A stretch of 64,000 nt of DNA, taken from assembly GCA_025054935.1 (NCBI GenBank), contig JANWZD010000015.1, forward strand, positions 1-64,000, written 5' to 3'. Source of the DNA: Dehalococcoidia bacterium (GTDB taxonomy: Bacteria > Chloroflexota > Dehalococcoidia > SpSt-223). Position numbers and translations under genes: made by a program. Position 1 is the first letter of the stretch. The number at the start of each line of letters is the position of its first letter. Positions 26,396 through 37,092 of the stretch are shown piece by piece. Below the pieces are notes generated by a model, which ran no database searches, was not told where the DNA came from, and saw only the letters and a list, made by a program, of their open reading frames with translations.

Positions 26396-28311
26396 CGGGC
26401 GGTGAGACGGCGGTAGAGTTCGGGCAAGCGGTGGGGCAGCCGCTCGACATGGTCGAGGATGGTATAGCCCGTCTCGCCGAACATCTGGGGCAAATACTCG
26501 CGGGCACGGGAGTCGATCGTCAAGCAGAACGTCCGGATGCCGCGCAGGCGCGCCTCGACGAGCGCTTGCCGCGTGTCTTCGATCGCGTAGCGTCCGGTGT
26601 AGCCGTCGAAGTCGTTCGGCTTGCCATCCGAGAGCAGGATAAGCAGCTTCACGCGGGCATCGAGCTGGTCGAGCTTGCGCGCAAGATGACGGATCGGCGG
26701 CCCCATCCGCGTGTAGCTGTAGGGGTTCATTCCCCCGATCCGCAGCCGAACGTCGTTGGTATAGGGCTCGTGAAAGTCTTTGATGATGAAGAAGTCGCAC
26801 TGTTTGCGGGTCGAGCTGGAGAAGCCGTAGATGGCGTAGCGGTCGTTCAGCAGCTGCAGCGCCTCGCAGATCAGGACGAGCGACTCGCGCTCGATATCGA
26901 CGATGCGCTGCTGGTTCACCCAGCCCCCCGCTGATCCGGAGAGGTCGACGAGGAAGGCGACGGCAATATCGCGACGGTTGGCATGGCGTGCGATATACAG
27001 CGCCTCGGAAGGGGTGACGCCGGCAGAGAGGTCGGCGTAGGCCTCGACGACGCTGTCGAGGTCGATCTCTTCGCCGTCTGGCTGTCTGGGCAGCCGGCGG
27101 TATTCTGGGCGCAGGGCGTCGAACTGCCGCTTGATTGTCGCGATCAGCTGGCGATGTTTGTGGAGAACGCCGTCGACATACTCGGGCGGCCCCGGCGCGA
27201 CAACGCGCTCGCGGAGCGCGCACCACCGCGGCTTGTACGCGCTGCGCTGATAGTCCCACTCGTCGTAGACGGCCGCTCCCTCGCGTTCGGCCTCGCTGAG
27301 CGCGACCTCGGTCGCGAACCGCTTCGGCGCAAGGTCGAGCCAAATCGTCGCCTCTTCTCCCTCCTGCCCGACCACCGTGTCGTTCGCAGGCTGGTCGCGG
27401 ATCACGACTTTCGAAGGAGCGGCATCGAGTTCATCGGTCATGCGTGTCTTGAGGACCTGACCGTTCTGGCTGACATACTCGACAACCACGTCGGGCGGGC
27501 GGACGATGGGGGCTTCGCGCCGCCGGCGCTCCTCGAGCACCGAGGCGGCCAGTTCGAGGCGCAGCACGCCCCGAAAATGAACGGGGGGCAGGGGGTGAAA
27601 GCGGCCGCCCAGCCGCTCGATGCGATGGAAGAGGTAGGTAGCGACGCGCACCGAGTCGGTAGCGGTGGCGTTGCCGGCGAGCATCTCCTCGAGGACAAGC
27701 GCAGCGTCGGTGAGCACGTCGCCGATCTTGCGCGGGAGGTCTGCCGGCCACGCTCCTGCCAATGACCAGCGGATGAGCCCCTCCGTCGCCAAGGCGCGCG
27801 GGGGGAGACCGTTCAGCGGCGGCCGCTTGGCGGCCGCATCGGCCTTGGCGAGAGCAAAATCGGCGGCCATGCCGCGAAACTGTCGGCACAGCGACGTCTC
27901 GATCCGAACGCTTTCCACAAGGTGATATAGCTCGATGGCGAGCACGGGGTCGGCGAGGGTGACGAAGCTGTTGGGCGCTTCGAAGGTGCCGCCGCTGATC
28001 TGCGCCCACTGGTGCGCGACCATCAGCTTATAGAGCCGGAAGTCGCTCTCTAGGTCGGGGAATTCAGCAAGCGCTGGAGGCAGGTAGATCGTGGCGCTGT
28101 CGGTGAAGGGGCTGGGGTCGTTCGGCCGCGCCGCTTTGAGCGGGACCGGCGCGCCGGCAAGGCCGATGGCGAAGAGGGTGAGCACCTTTTCGACGGCGGT
28201 GAAGGGGAGCGCAGGAAATGCCGGCGCCGCCGAAGGTTTCGGGCGCAGAAACGGCAGCAGCGCGGCGAGCCGGCCAGTTCCGGAAGAGGCGCGGCGGGCG
28301 CGACGAACCAT
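26392..28311 (-). CDS. VWA-domain protein of the NorD/CbbO type
   Basis: The protein has 639 residues. The C-terminal VWA domain (~440-639) has a complete MIDAS: Asp-Leu-Ser-Gly-Ser (VAFLVDLSGSAGGW, ~452), a Thr in SYTRMGPPIRHL (~530) and Asp in LLSDGKPNDFDGY (~565). Residues 1-430 form the helical N-terminal region typical of CbbO/NorD. In studied systems this protein bridges a MoxR AAA+ ring to a target enzyme and drives its maturation or activation (Rubisco, nitric oxide reductase). The MoxR partner lies just upstream, but no Rubisco or NO reductase gene is in the window, so the target is unknown. Confidence 0.88.
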   Translation of the reverse strand: MVRRARRASSGTGRLAALLPFLRPKPSAAPAFPALPFTAVEKVLTLFAIGLAGAPVPLKAARPNDPSPFTDSATIYLPPALAEFPDLESDFRLYKLMVAHQWAQISGGTFEAPNSFVTLADPVLAIELYHLVESVRIETSLCRQFRGMAADFALAKADAAAKRPPLNGLPPRALATEGLIRWSLAGAWPADLPRKIGDVLTDAALVLEEMLAGNATATDSVRVATYLFHRIERLGGRFHPLPPVHFRGVLRLELAASVLEERRRREAPIVRPPDVVVEYVSQNGQVLKTRMTDELDAAPSKVVIRDQPANDTVVGQEGEEATIWLDLAPKRFATEVALSEAEREGAAVYDEWDYQRSAYKPRWCALRERVVAPGPPEYVDGVLHKHRQLIATIKRQFDALRPEYRRLPRQPDGEEIDLDSVVEAYADLSAGVTPSEALYIARHANRRDIAVAFLVDLSGSAGGWVNQQRIVDIERESLVLICEALQLLNDRYAIYGFSSSTRKQCDFFIIKDFHEPYTNDVRLRIGGMNPYSYTRMGPPIRHLARKLDQLDARVKLLILLSDGKPNDFDGYTGRYAIEDTRQALVEARLRGIRTFCLTIDSRAREYLPQMFGETGYTILDHVERLPHRLPELYRRLTAR

Positions 28312-28317
28312 CGTCTC

Positions 28318-29136
<819 letters not shown>

Positions 29137-29167
29137 GCTCTGCCCCCTGCCTGCTGGCGCGCCCGGG

Positions 29168-29461
29168 CTACTTCGTGCCCTGATAGAAATCAACGTGCTC
29201 AGGAATGCCGGTCAGCGGATTCCATTGTACGCTCTGGAGGATCAGGCGTTGGCGCTTGGCGCCGAGCGTGACGTCAATCGGGTCTCCTGCCGCAACCTCG
29301 CGCAGCAGCAGCGTGAGGGCGTGCGTCTCCACTTGGACGGGCGTCGACTCGATGCCCGGGCCGTAGATGTTTGCCGGCGTTTTGCCGGCGCGCCGCAACT
29401 GTTTCACTTTCTTGCCAAGGATCGTTCGCGGCTCGAGCGCGAGCGGACCTCTCTGCGCCAT
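29168..29461 (-). CDS. rplY: 50S ribosomal protein bL25, short form
   Basis: The protein has 97 residues. [24 protein letters not shown] (positions ~11-34) is the typical bL25 N-terminal 5S-rRNA-binding region. The C-terminal domain of the CTC/TL5 form is absent, so this is the short L25-only form. GAGG lies a few nt before the ATG. It precedes the MoxR gene and may be transcribed with it. Confidence 0.85.
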   Translation of the reverse strand: MAQRGPLALEPRTILGKKVKQLRRAGKTPANIYGPGIESTPVQVETHALTLLLREVAAGDPIDVTLGAKRQRLILQSVQWNPLTGIPEHVDFYQGTK

Positions 29462-29661
29462 CGATTTCCTCGCACCTAGGTGGGACCTCCGCGCGCCGAC
29501 AGGCGGCGGGGAGAGAACTTTTGGAAACTATCACAGCCCCCGGGAGGCGTCAAGAACGGCCGTTCGCCCTCCTCGCAGCGCCGGCGCGCCTGTGCGGCAC
29601 GGTCGTGACGCGGCGAATCGGGCGCGGCGCGGGTCAAGGCGCGCTCTGCCGCGTCCGCCGG

Positions 29662-30816
29662 CTAGACCGCGCCGGCGACAGCGGGCTGGCGCTCCGAGGT
29701 GCGGGTTCGCCCCAGCATCCAGTCGATCACGCCGTAGCGCACGAGAGCCCAGATAATCAGCACACAAGCGAGCTGAAGGATGGTGTTGGGAAGGGTGGAG
29801 AGGGCATCCTCCGGCCCAAGACGGACCCGGGTCGCTCCGAGGATGACCACAAAGAAGATATGCACGCTGTACGCATCGAGCGCATGCTGGCCGAGGGGGA
29901 GAAGGAGCCAGCCGACGCCCGCGTTGATCGGTCGCCAAAAGAGGGTCAGCACGAGGTAGAACAGACCGAAGACGACAAGCAGCGCCAGCACCCGTCCGGG
30001 GCGGAGGTCAAACTTATAGAACAGGTCGGCGAGATAGAAGCCGAGCGGTCCGCCCACCGCTTGCCCAAGGGGCACGCTGAGGTGAAAAGCGGCGAGGAGA
30101 CCGCCGAGGGCGGCGAGCAGCCCGAGGGCGATCGCGGGCACCGGGATTCGCTGCAGCGCTTGGCGCACTCGCTGCTCGTGCCAGCCGAGAGCCAAGCCCA
30201 TCACGAAAAGCAGCTGCCAGGCCGCGAACGGAAAGGCATCCTGTCGCTCAATCGGCCAGGGGAGCTGAACGAGGTCTGGCCACAATTGATAGGCCGCCCA
30301 GAGCAAGGAGCTCGCAGCGAGAACAGCAGCGGTTTGCTTTCGCCGGAAGAAGAGCATCGGCAGCGGCGCGAAGGCAACGGCGAGGGTATAGAACAGCAGC
30401 ACGTCGGTCAAATAGGCAGACTGATGGAGCGTGAGAATGCCGACGGCCCAAGCAAGGGGGTCGTTGATGGGGAACGCGATCGGCGCGCCGATCGCGAGCG
30501 ACAGGCCTACCATCGCAAGGGTGAGCCCGACAAAGAGCAGATAGAGCTGCGCTGCGCGGCCGAGGGCGCGGATGCACACTTCCTCGAACCCCCGCCGCTC
30601 GGCGAGCGGCCGATAAACTAGGCCCATCACGATCCCCGAGATGAAGACAAACCCTTCGGCCGCCGAGACAATGTAGCGGTTGTTGCCAGTGATAAAGTAG
30701 AGCAACGATGGTCCGCTGAGATGGTCGACGACCATCATGAATACGCAATACCCGCGGATAAAATCGAGCCGCAGGTCGCGTTTTCCCGTCGTCTGATAGC
30801 GCAGCCAACGCAGCAT
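29662..30816 (-). CDS. OpgC-family membrane acyltransferase
   Basis: The protein has 384 residues and ~10 hydrophobic helices. RDLRLDFIRGYCVFMMVVDH (here RLDFIRGYCVFMMVVDH, ~16) is the OpgC/acyltransferase-3-like start with Asp and Arg near the first helix and a His at its end. GFVFISGIVMGLVYRP (~55) is the second hallmark. OpgC succinylates osmoregulated glucans in proteobacteria; family members elsewhere acylate cell-surface sugars. Here the substrate is likely a surface glycan (inference). A weak ribosome site (GAGGACAGC) precedes the ATG. Confidence 0.85.
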   Translation of the reverse strand: MLRWLRYQTTGKRDLRLDFIRGYCVFMMVVDHLSGPSLLYFITGNNRYIVSAAEGFVFISGIVMGLVYRPLAERRGFEEVCIRALGRAAQLYLLFVGLTLAMVGLSLAIGAPIAFPINDPLAWAVGILTLHQSAYLTDVLLFYTLAVAFAPLPMLFFRRKQTAAVLAASSLLWAAYQLWPDLVQLPWPIERQDAFPFAAWQLLFVMGLALGWHEQRVRQALQRIPVPAIALGLLAALGGLLAAFHLSVPLGQAVGGPLGFYLADLFYKFDLRPGRVLALLVVFGLFYLVLTLFWRPINAGVGWLLLPLGQHALDAYSVHIFFVVILGATRVRLGPEDALSTLPNTILQLACVLIIWALVRYGVIDWMLGRTRTSERQPAVAGAV

Positions 30817-30864
30817 GCTGTCCTCGGTGCCCCCAACGATTATCGCCCGCCTCGGCCTCGATCG

Positions 30865-30948
30865 CTACGCTTTGGCAGGACGAGGAACAGCCGAGAAGAT
30901 GGCGGCGTCGTAGACCATGCGCAGCGCCGAGTCGAGCGGCGCCGGCAC
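30865..30948 (-). pseudogene. Short coding remnant or 27-residue ORF, unknown
   Basis: A GTG preceded by AAGGGAG opens a 27-codon frame (PAPLDSALRMVYDAAIFSAV near its start) with genome-like codon use and a TAG stop. It looks like the C-terminal end of a lost enzyme gene rather than random sequence. A stop codon lies five codons before the GTG. It may equally be spurious. Confidence 0.22.
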
Positions 30949-31022
30949 ATCTCCCTTGGACTACTGTCAGGTGAACCGCCGAGTTTCAGGCCGGAAGTGT
31001 CAGGTCGTTGGATCCCGCACCG

Positions 31023-32114
31023 TCACGAAGCTGCCGGCGCGGTCGAGCGGCCCGCCACGCGCGCTTTCACAGTGTCGAGCGGCACGCCGATTGTCTCCTC
31101 AAGCTCAAGCGGCAAGCCGACCATCGTCACGCCGGCATCGAGATGGCTGTCCAGCCACTGCCAAAATGCGGCGAGGGTGTCCGGCTGGCCGCCGGTCACC
31201 ACGAGATGAGGATAAATCGTCTCTACCATCAACTGCTCAGCGCGGGCGCGGTCGCCGGCAAGGGCCGCCTCACGGACGGCCCGCGCTTCATCGCCGAGGC
31301 CCGACACGTCCCACAGCCGGTCGAACTCGGGGTAGACGCAATGATTGATGTAGAAATTCATCGCCCCCTCCCATCGCCGCTGCCGTTCGGGGGTGGTGGG
31401 CTCGAACAGGATCGAGGGCTGAGAGACTACCTCGAAGCGTTCAAGCGGTCGGCCGACGCGCGCTGCTCCCCTCCGGACCTGCTCGAGCGCCCAGCGAACG
31501 AAGCCCGGCGTGGTCATCTCGAGGATGATGCCATCGGCGAGCATGCCGGCGATTTCGAGCATCCGCGGTCCCGCCGCCGCGATCACGATCGGCGTCCGCC
31601 GAGGCGGAAGATCGATCGCCGCTCGCTCAACCTGGATCGCCTTGCCGCTGTAGCGGACCGTCCCGTCAGCATTCCGTGTTACGCCCGGCAGGTCGTCGCC
31701 CATCAGCGCGCGGATGATGGTTAGGCTGTCGATCATCCGCGTCGCGGGACGATCGAAGGGAAAGCCGTGCCGTCCTTGAACAATGTTGGGAATACTCGCC
31801 CCAAGGCCGAGAATGAAGCGGCCGTTCGACACGGTGTCGATCCAGACGGCGGCAGAGGCGAGCAGGAGCGGACTGCGCGTCGCGTTCGCGACAACGCGCG
31901 TGATCAGGTCGACCCGCTCGGTGCGCTGGGCGAGCAGCGTGAGGAGCGGAAAGGGGTCCGACACTGCCCAGTCGGCGACCGAGACGACATCAAAGCCTGC
32001 GCGCTCGGCTTCCGCGGCGCGGTGCAAGACTGCGTCAATGTCGGTCGGCTGGCGCGGCGTCGGCATGGGGGTTGCCATCACCACGAAGCGCACCCGCGGC
32101 GCGATTTGGGCCAT
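31023..32114 (-). CDS. LLM-class flavin/F420-dependent oxidoreductase
   Basis: The protein has 363 residues. It has the luciferase-like TIM barrel: RFVVMATPMPTP at strand 1, FDVVSVADWAVSDPFPLL (~40), RVDLITRVVANATRSPLLLA (shown as RVDLITRVV, ~65) and GRFILGLGAS (~95). The pattern IVIAAAGPRMLEIAGMLADGI (shown as AAAGPRMLEIAG, ~175) is typical of F420-dependent methylene-H4MPT-reductase-like and LLM proteins. The donor is probably F420 or FMN; the substrate is unknown. The ATG at 32114 has GGAGG 8 nt upstream, better than the GTG at 32123. Confidence 0.85.
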   Translation of the reverse strand: MAQIAPRVRFVVMATPMPTPRQPTDIDAVLHRAAEAERAGFDVVSVADWAVSDPFPLLTLLAQRTERVDLITRVVANATRSPLLLASAAVWIDTVSNGRFILGLGASIPNIVQGRHGFPFDRPATRMIDSLTIIRALMGDDLPGVTRNADGTVRYSGKAIQVERAAIDLPPRRTPIVIAAAGPRMLEIAGMLADGIILEMTTPGFVRWALEQVRRGAARVGRPLERFEVVSQPSILFEPTTPERQRRWEGAMNFYINHCVYPEFDRLWDVSGLGDEARAVREAALAGDRARAEQLMVETIYPHLVVTGGQPDTLAAFWQWLDSHLDAGVTMVGLPLELEETIGVPLDTVKARVAGRSTAPAAS

Positions 32115-32193
32115 CTCTCTCACCTCCGCGCAACGTGCCCGGGATGTTCTCGTCGGTTCACGGGAGGGCGCGCGCGAGCGGCGCCCGCAGGGA

Positions 32194-32793
32194 TCATCGT
32201 GCTGCAGACTCCCACTTCATCGGAGCCGCTTGCACCGCTGGATGGCAGACGAGCAGGTGCCAGATCACTGCTTGGAAAGCTTCCGTATGGGGAGTGACGG
32301 TGGCAGGGTTGACAGTCGGAATGATGACGCAGGCGTCGGCGACGCGGGCAGTGTAGCCGCCGTCTCGGCCGACGACGCCGGCGATCGTGGCGCCGACGGC
32401 GCGAGCATAGTCGAGTGCGCGCACGAGGTTCGGGCTGATATTCCGCTCAAGGTCGCCGCCGCCGACCGAGAAGACGAGGATCATATCCTCCCGGCGCAAG
32501 CGGCTTCCGGCGAGCCAGTGCGCGTACACTGTTTCCCAGCCGTCATCGTTGATCCGAGCGGTCAGTTCGGTGACGTTATCGCTCGGCGCGTACGCCTCTA
32601 TCCCAGCGATCTTGCGGAAATCGGAGACTGCATGCGACGCGTGGCCGGCGCCGCCGCCGACCCCGAGCACGAAGAGCCGACCGCCGCGCGCGCGGGTCTG
32701 AACAAGGAGGTCGGCGATCGCTTCAATCGGCGTCGGGTCGAGCTGCTCGAGGATCTGGATCGCCTCACGCAGATAGCTAGCGGCGTGTCCCAC
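32194..32793 (-). CDS. SIS-domain sugar-phosphate-binding protein (GmhA-like)
   Basis: The protein has 199 residues. The phosphosugar-binding loop is GRLFVLGVGGGAGHASHAVSDF (here FVLGVGGGAGHASHA, ~43), where other SIS proteins have GxGxS. A second loop is ILVFSVGGGDLERNIS (~110). It resembles phosphoheptose isomerases and free SIS regulators. The GTG at 32793 has GAGGAGAGG 7 nt upstream and is preferred over the ATG at 32811. It is upstream of the LLM gene on the same strand. Confidence 0.78.
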   Translation of the reverse strand: MGHAASYLREAIQILEQLDPTPIEAIADLLVQTRARGGRLFVLGVGGGAGHASHAVSDFRKIAGIEAYAPSDNVTELTARINDDGWETVYAHWLAGSRLRREDMILVFSVGGGDLERNISPNLVRALDYARAVGATIAGVVGRDGGYTARVADACVIIPTVNPATVTPHTEAFQAVIWHLLVCHPAVQAAPMKWESAAR

Positions 32794-32811
32794 TCCGTTT
32801 CCTCTCCTCAT

Positions 32812-33299
32812 CGTGGTGTCAGGCGCGCTGCCGGAGTGTAGCAGGGCACCTCGCAGGAGGACAGGGCTGTTGGCGCACCGCGCTCTGTGGCCGTTCTCCG
32901 GTGGGAGACGACAGCGCGCCGCTCCTCGCTCCCGAGAGGCGGCTCGGCGAGGAGCCGCCTGATTGGCGGTGCCCTCGAAAAGCGCCGCAGGCGGGTCATT
33001 GTCGGTGAGCGCCAGCCCATCGCCGCTGAGCGGCAGGAGCCCCGCTCCCGTGGCGCCTGTTGGCATCCCTGTCCCCGCTGACGGGATACACTGGGTTGAC
33101 GAAGGATGCTGCGGCGCTGCCTGCTCGGCGAGGGTGCGGCAGGCTGCCGGCGGCGGGAGCGCAGCCACCCCCGCGGCCGCTTCAGGATCGGATTGGAGGT
33201 TGGCGCTGCAAGCTCTGCCGCAGCGCGCAGGGAAAAGCGTCGGCGGCAGCGCGACGGAGGCGGAACTCGATGGGCTGGCGGCCGTGAACCGAGAAATTG
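32812..33299. other. Intergenic stretch upstream of the OppA-like gene, no gene recognised
   Basis: About 490 bases between two divergent genes. It is GC-rich and has short inverted repeats but no supported coding frame. The only clear element is the promoter that follows at 33300. Confidence 0.4.
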
Positions 33300-33328
33300 T
33301 CGACAGAGTTTGACATGATCTCGATAAT
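33300..33328 (+). promoter_or_regulatory. Sigma-70-type promoter of the OppA-like lipoprotein gene
   Basis: TCGACA (33300-33305), a 17-nt spacer and GATAAT (33323-33328). Each box has one mismatch to consensus. The start would be near 33335, giving a ~50-nt leader with the ribosome site AGGAGGAGGAAAG before the ATG at 33387. Confidence 0.65.
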
Positions 33329-33386
33329 CACGTCGGACGCACCAGTCGAGACCTAACCGTGGTCACACGAGGAGGAGGAAAGAGGT

Positions 33387-34955
33387 ATGCGGGCGTTCCT
33401 CGGACGATTACTGCTCGGGGTAGTTGCGCTCACCGCGGCCTGCGCGCCGGCAGCTACGCCTCAGCAGACGGGCGGAGCGCAGCAGCCGGCGGGGCCGCGC
33501 CGCGCTGCTGACCAGACTTTGCGCGTGGGGACAAGCGCCAACCCCTCGACCCTTACCCCTGAAGGCGCAGCGACCAGTATCACGCTCTATTCGCTTCAGT
33601 TCGATAACCTCATCAATCTGGACGCGAACTACAACATTCGTCCGTCTGCTGCCGAGAAGTGGGAGATCTTGCCGGATAACAGCGCTTGGCGCTGGACGCT
33701 GCGCAAGGACCTCGTCTTCGGCAACGGCGACAAGGCGACGGCCGAGGACGTTGTCAACTGGATTCAGACGCTTCTCCAGCCGTCCCCGGCGAACACGGTG
33801 GGCAATCAGCTCGTCTTTGTCAGCGGGGCGCGGGTTGTCGATGAGTACACCTTCGATGTGCTGATCCGGCAGCGCGACTTCTCGATGCCCTATCTCGGCG
33901 CGAACATCTTCGTCGTCTCGAAGAAGGTGATGGAGCAAGTCGGTGGGCTGCGCGAGCTCTCGGTCAATCCGAAGGGAGCGGGAACGGGGCCCTACGAATT
34001 TGTTGAGTATCGTCAGGGCGACGTGGTCGTCTACCGGCTGCGCAGTGATCCGCATCCTTGGCGCAAGCCGATCGCGACGGAAGTGCGGTGGCGCGTTATT
34101 CCAGAGCAGGGGCAGCGCATCAACGGGCTGCGGACGGGCGAACTGGATATCGCGATCGGGATCTCGAACGTCGAGCTTGTCGAGCAGGCCAAGCGCGACA
34201 ACATCAAGGTCGACGCCAAGCCGGATAGCTACACTAACATCATCTTCGACCAGAAGACGATTGCCACCACACCGCTCGCCGACAAGCGCGTTCGCCAAGC
34301 GATGAACTATGCCGTGGATAAGGACGCAATCGCGCGGACGCTCTACCGCGGCTACGGGATCCCGATCGGCCAGCTGTCGGTTCCGGGGACATTGAATTTC
34401 AACGACCAGATCCGGCCGTATCCCTACGACCCGGCCCTCGCGCGGCGACTGCTCGCCGAGGCGGGCTATCCGAACGGCTTCAAGCTCCAAGGCATCGATA
34501 TCTCCGCGGCTGAGTTTGCGCCGCTCTTCCAAGCCGTTCAGAGTGCGCACCGCGACATCGGCATCGAGTATGACATCACGCCGAACGAGTTCGCGCAGTA
34601 CGTCCAGATCGCGCTCGGTCAGCGCCCGCGCAAGGAGATGATCTCGGCGGGCGGCAACAACCCGAATGGGATCTTCACCTTCACTTGGCAGTTCCTGAAG
34701 TGCGACCGGCCGCCCGCCCTTGTCATCTGGTGCGTGCCGGAGATGGACCGCCTGCTCAGCGAGGCCTATGCGGAGGCCGACCCGAACCGGCGGCGGCAGC
34801 TGCTCCAAGCGGCGGGAAAGGCGTGGGCCGATGAGGTGCCGATGATCTTCCTTATCGCGACCTCCAGCTTTGTCTTGAGCGCTCCCAAGATCGAGGGGTT
34901 CGCCCGCGAAGTGCCGGCCTACTACACCTTCGACAGCGTCTATCGCACCGAATAA
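33387..34955 (+). CDS. Peptide/nickel-type ABC transporter substrate-binding lipoprotein
   Basis: The protein has 522 residues. A lipobox (Thr-Ala-Ala-Cys, Cys19) anchors it to the membrane. The SBP_bac_5 (OppA/DppA) fold shows WEILPDNSAWRWTLRKDLVF (~83-102), KATAEDVVNW (~110), RVRQAMNYAVDKDAIARTLY (~300) and ARRLLAEAGYPNGFKL (~345). It captures oligopeptides or similar solutes outside the cell for an ABC importer. No permease or ATPase gene is adjacent, so it is an orphan or its partners lie elsewhere. A paralogue lies at 58.8 kb. A strong promoter and terminator frame it as a single-gene transcript. Confidence 0.9.
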   Translation: MRAFLGRLLLGVVALTAACAPAATPQQTGGAQQPAGPRRAADQTLRVGTSANPSTLTPEGAATSITLYSLQFDNLINLDANYNIRPSAAEKWEILPDNSAWRWTLRKDLVFGNGDKATAEDVVNWIQTLLQPSPANTVGNQLVFVSGARVVDEYTFDVLIRQRDFSMPYLGANIFVVSKKVMEQVGGLRELSVNPKGAGTGPYEFVEYRQGDVVVYRLRSDPHPWRKPIATEVRWRVIPEQGQRINGLRTGELDIAIGISNVELVEQAKRDNIKVDAKPDSYTNIIFDQKTIATTPLADKRVRQAMNYAVDKDAIARTLYRGYGIPIGQLSVPGTLNFNDQIRPYPYDPALARRLLAEAGYPNGFKLQGIDISAAEFAPLFQAVQSAHRDIGIEYDITPNEFAQYVQIALGQRPRKEMISAGGNNPNGIFTFTWQFLKCDRPPALVIWCVPEMDRLLSEAYAEADPNRRRQLLQAAGKAWADEVPMIFLIATSSFVLSAPKIEGFAREVPAYYTFDSVYRTE

Positions 34956-35016
34956 GCGCGAGAGCATGGCGACGCCGCGGCGCTCGGAGGACGGCCGGGG
35001 CGTCGCCGCGTGACGC

Positions 35017-35049
35017 AGGGAGGCTCCCGTTCGGCGGGGCCTCCCTTTT
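35017..35049 (+). terminator. Rho-independent terminator after the OppA-like gene
   Basis: AGGGAGGC and GCCTCCCT pair around a 14-nt loop, with TTTT at the end. It is 62 nt after the stop codon. Confidence 0.75.
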
Positions 35050-35066
35050 GCTGTCCAGCGGCGGTG

Positions 35067-35663
35067 CTACTCGTTGCGCAAGGCGCGGAGGATGCCGACC
35101 AATCCCTCGAGGATACGGGCGGTCACGCCCCAGATCAGGTGGTTGCCAAACCGGAAGGCCGGGGAGACAACGAAGAGACCGTCGCGCTCGTAGCGATACA
35201 CTGTCTGGTTCGCCGGATGGAGCAAGTGCTGGAGCGGCGCCTCGAACACCTCGGCGACCTCGGTTTCCTGAGGAACATAGCGCGGCCGCGCACGCATCAG
35301 GCCGACGAAAGGAGTGAGAGCGAAGCGGCTGGTGGTGGCGAGGTCGTCAAGCGCGCCGACATATTCGATCAAGGCGGGCGGGATGCCGAGCTCTTCGTAC
35401 GTTTCGCGGAGCGCGGTATCCCAGAGGGTGCGGTCGCTCGGCTCGCTGCCGCCGCCAGGAAATGCGATCTGCCCCTTGTGGGTCGCGACCTGGTCGGTGC
35501 GGCGGGTGAAGACCAGCGCGAAATCGTCGGTCTGCGGCACAAGCAGCGCGAGCACGGCGCCTTCCCGCAGCTGGCGCCGCTCCGCGGCAGGAAGGATAAA
35601 CCGCTCTCGGCTGTGAAGCGCGGCGGCGAGCCGCGCCGGAAGGTCGCTAGTCGAGATAGGCAC
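35067..35663 (-). CDS. CoA-pyrophosphatase-type Nudix hydrolase
   Basis: The protein has 198 residues. The motif [22 protein letters not shown] (here [20 protein letters not shown], ~50-70) is the CoA-pyrophosphatase (UPF0035/NUDT7-like) signature. It is followed by a Nudix box ending [14 protein letters not shown]. It should cleave CoA and its derivatives to 4'-phosphopantetheine and 3',5'-ADP. I start at a GTG at 35663 which overlaps the end of rpoD by 17 nt; longer frames up to 35798 are antisense-like extensions inside rpoD. Start confidence is moderate. Confidence 0.82.
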   Translation of the reverse strand: MPISTSDLPARLAAALHSRERFILPAAERRQLREGAVLALLVPQTDDFALVFTRRTDQVATHKGQIAFPGGGSEPSDRTLWDTALRETYEELGIPPALIEYVGALDDLATTSRFALTPFVGLMRARPRYVPQETEVAEVFEAPLQHLLHPANQTVYRYERDGLFVVSPAFRFGNHLIWGVTARILEGLVGILRALRNE

Positions 35664-37092
35664 GCAGGCGCTTGCTCCGGCTGGGGGCGCGCAGTTTGCG
35701 GAGCGCTTTCGCCTCGATTTGGCGAATGCGCTCGCGCGTGACACCGAACTCTCGCCCCACTTCTTCAAGAGTACGCGCTCGTCCGTCTTCGAGGCCATAG
35801 CGCAGCCGCAGCACTTTGCGCTCGCGCGGCGGCAAGGTCTTGAGCGCGCCGTCGACCTGCTCCTTCAGCAGCTGAGCGGTGACCGCTTCGGGCGGCGCGA
35901 CGACGCTTTGGTCCTCGATGAAATCGCCGAGGTGGCTGTCGTCGTCTTCTCCGATCGGGGTCTCGAGCGAGATTGGCAGTTGAGCGGCTTTGAGAATCTC
36001 GTGGACGCGCTCGACCGGGAGCTCCAATTCTTCTGCGATCTCCGCCGGGGTCGGCTCTCGGCCGAATTGCTGGGTCAGCATTCGAGCGGTGCGGATCAGC
36101 CGGTTGATGGTTTCGACCATGTGGACGGGGATACGGATCGTCCGCGACTGGTCGGCGATTGCGCGGCTGATCGCTTGTCGGATCCACCAAGTGGCGTAGG
36201 TGGAAAACTTGAACCCGCGCCGATAGTCGAACTTCGCGACGGCCCGCAGCAGGCCGAGGTTGCCCTCTTGGATGAGGTCGAGCATGGCCATGCCCCGCCC
36301 GGCATACCGTTTCGCCACGGAAACGACGAGGCGGAGGTTTGCTTCAATCAGGGTGCGCTCGGCGGCTTCGGCATCGCGATGGATGCGCTCAAAGCGGCGG
36401 GCAATCGCCGCTTCTTGGGAGCGGACGAGCGCTCGAATCACCTCCTCCGAGGGAAAGCAGCGTCCCTGATCGGTGAGGGACGGCTCGCTGAGCCAGCCGA
36501 CGAGCTCAGGGGCGAGGAGATGCAGGTCGATCGAGTAGTGGAGAAACGCTGCTTCAGCGGCGGCTTCCGGGCAGCGAAGCCGGGCAGCGAGCCAGCTCAG
36601 GTCGGGCGGGCCGCTTGATGCGAGCAGGTCGCGGAGCGGCTCCCCGTAGACGGCCTCAAGGATGCTGGGCGGCTCCTCGCGCCCGATCATCTCCCACAAG
36701 GCGCGGCGGAGCGTTGTGGCACCCGCGATATTGCCGTAGATCGCGAGGTAGACCTCGGTCGGCGTGGCCGGCTTGGAGAGCACTGCCGGCAAGTTCGCCT
36801 CGACCTGGCGCAGGCGGCGTCCATCTTCGATCTGGCGGGCCAGCTGCTTCTCTTGGTCGGCGGTGAGCAGGGCAACCCGCCCGATTTCCCGCAGATACAT
36901 CCGCACAGGGTCGGAGCCGCCCTCTGCCTCGAGGTCGCCGAAATCGATCTCGCCCGGCTGGGGAACGAGGTCAGGAGAGAGGCTGAGTCCGCCGAGCGAG
37001 TTCGGGAAGAGCGGGCCGTCAGCGGGTGAGATGCCGAGGTCTTGGAAGTGCAGGGTGACGAACTCGTGGACCTGGTCGCGGCTTTCGGACAT
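35647..37092 (-). CDS. rpoD: Primary RNA polymerase sigma factor (RpoD/SigA type)
   Basis: The protein has 481 residues. Region 1.2 ([17 protein letters not shown], ~65), region 2 ([20 protein letters not shown], then [19 protein letters not shown], ~245-310), region 3 ([13 protein letters not shown], ~345) and region 4 ([19 protein letters not shown], ~450) are in order. The -10-reading helix in 2.4 and the -35-reading helix-turn-helix in 4.2 are standard, in line with the TTGACA/TATAAT-like promoters found here. An insertion of ~130 residues lies between 1.2 and 2.1. Start 37092 overlaps the dnaG stop (TGATG) and has GGAGG upstream. Confidence 0.93.
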   Translation of the reverse strand: MSESRDQVHEFVTLHFQDLGISPADGPLFPNSLGGLSLSPDLVPQPGEIDFGDLEAEGGSDPVRMYLREIGRVALLTADQEKQLARQIEDGRRLRQVEANLPAVLSKPATPTEVYLAIYGNIAGATTLRRALWEMIGREEPPSILEAVYGEPLRDLLASSGPPDLSWLAARLRCPEAAAEAAFLHYSIDLHLLAPELVGWLSEPSLTDQGRCFPSEEVIRALVRSQEAAIARRFERIHRDAEAAERTLIEANLRLVVSVAKRYAGRGMAMLDLIQEGNLGLLRAVAKFDYRRGFKFSTYATWWIRQAISRAIADQSRTIRIPVHMVETINRLIRTARMLTQQFGREPTPAEIAEELELPVERVHEILKAAQLPISLETPIGEDDDSHLGDFIEDQSVVAPPEAVTAQLLKEQVDGALKTLPPRERKVLRLRYGLEDGRARTLEEVGREFGVTRERIRQIEAKALRKLRAPSRSKRLRAYLD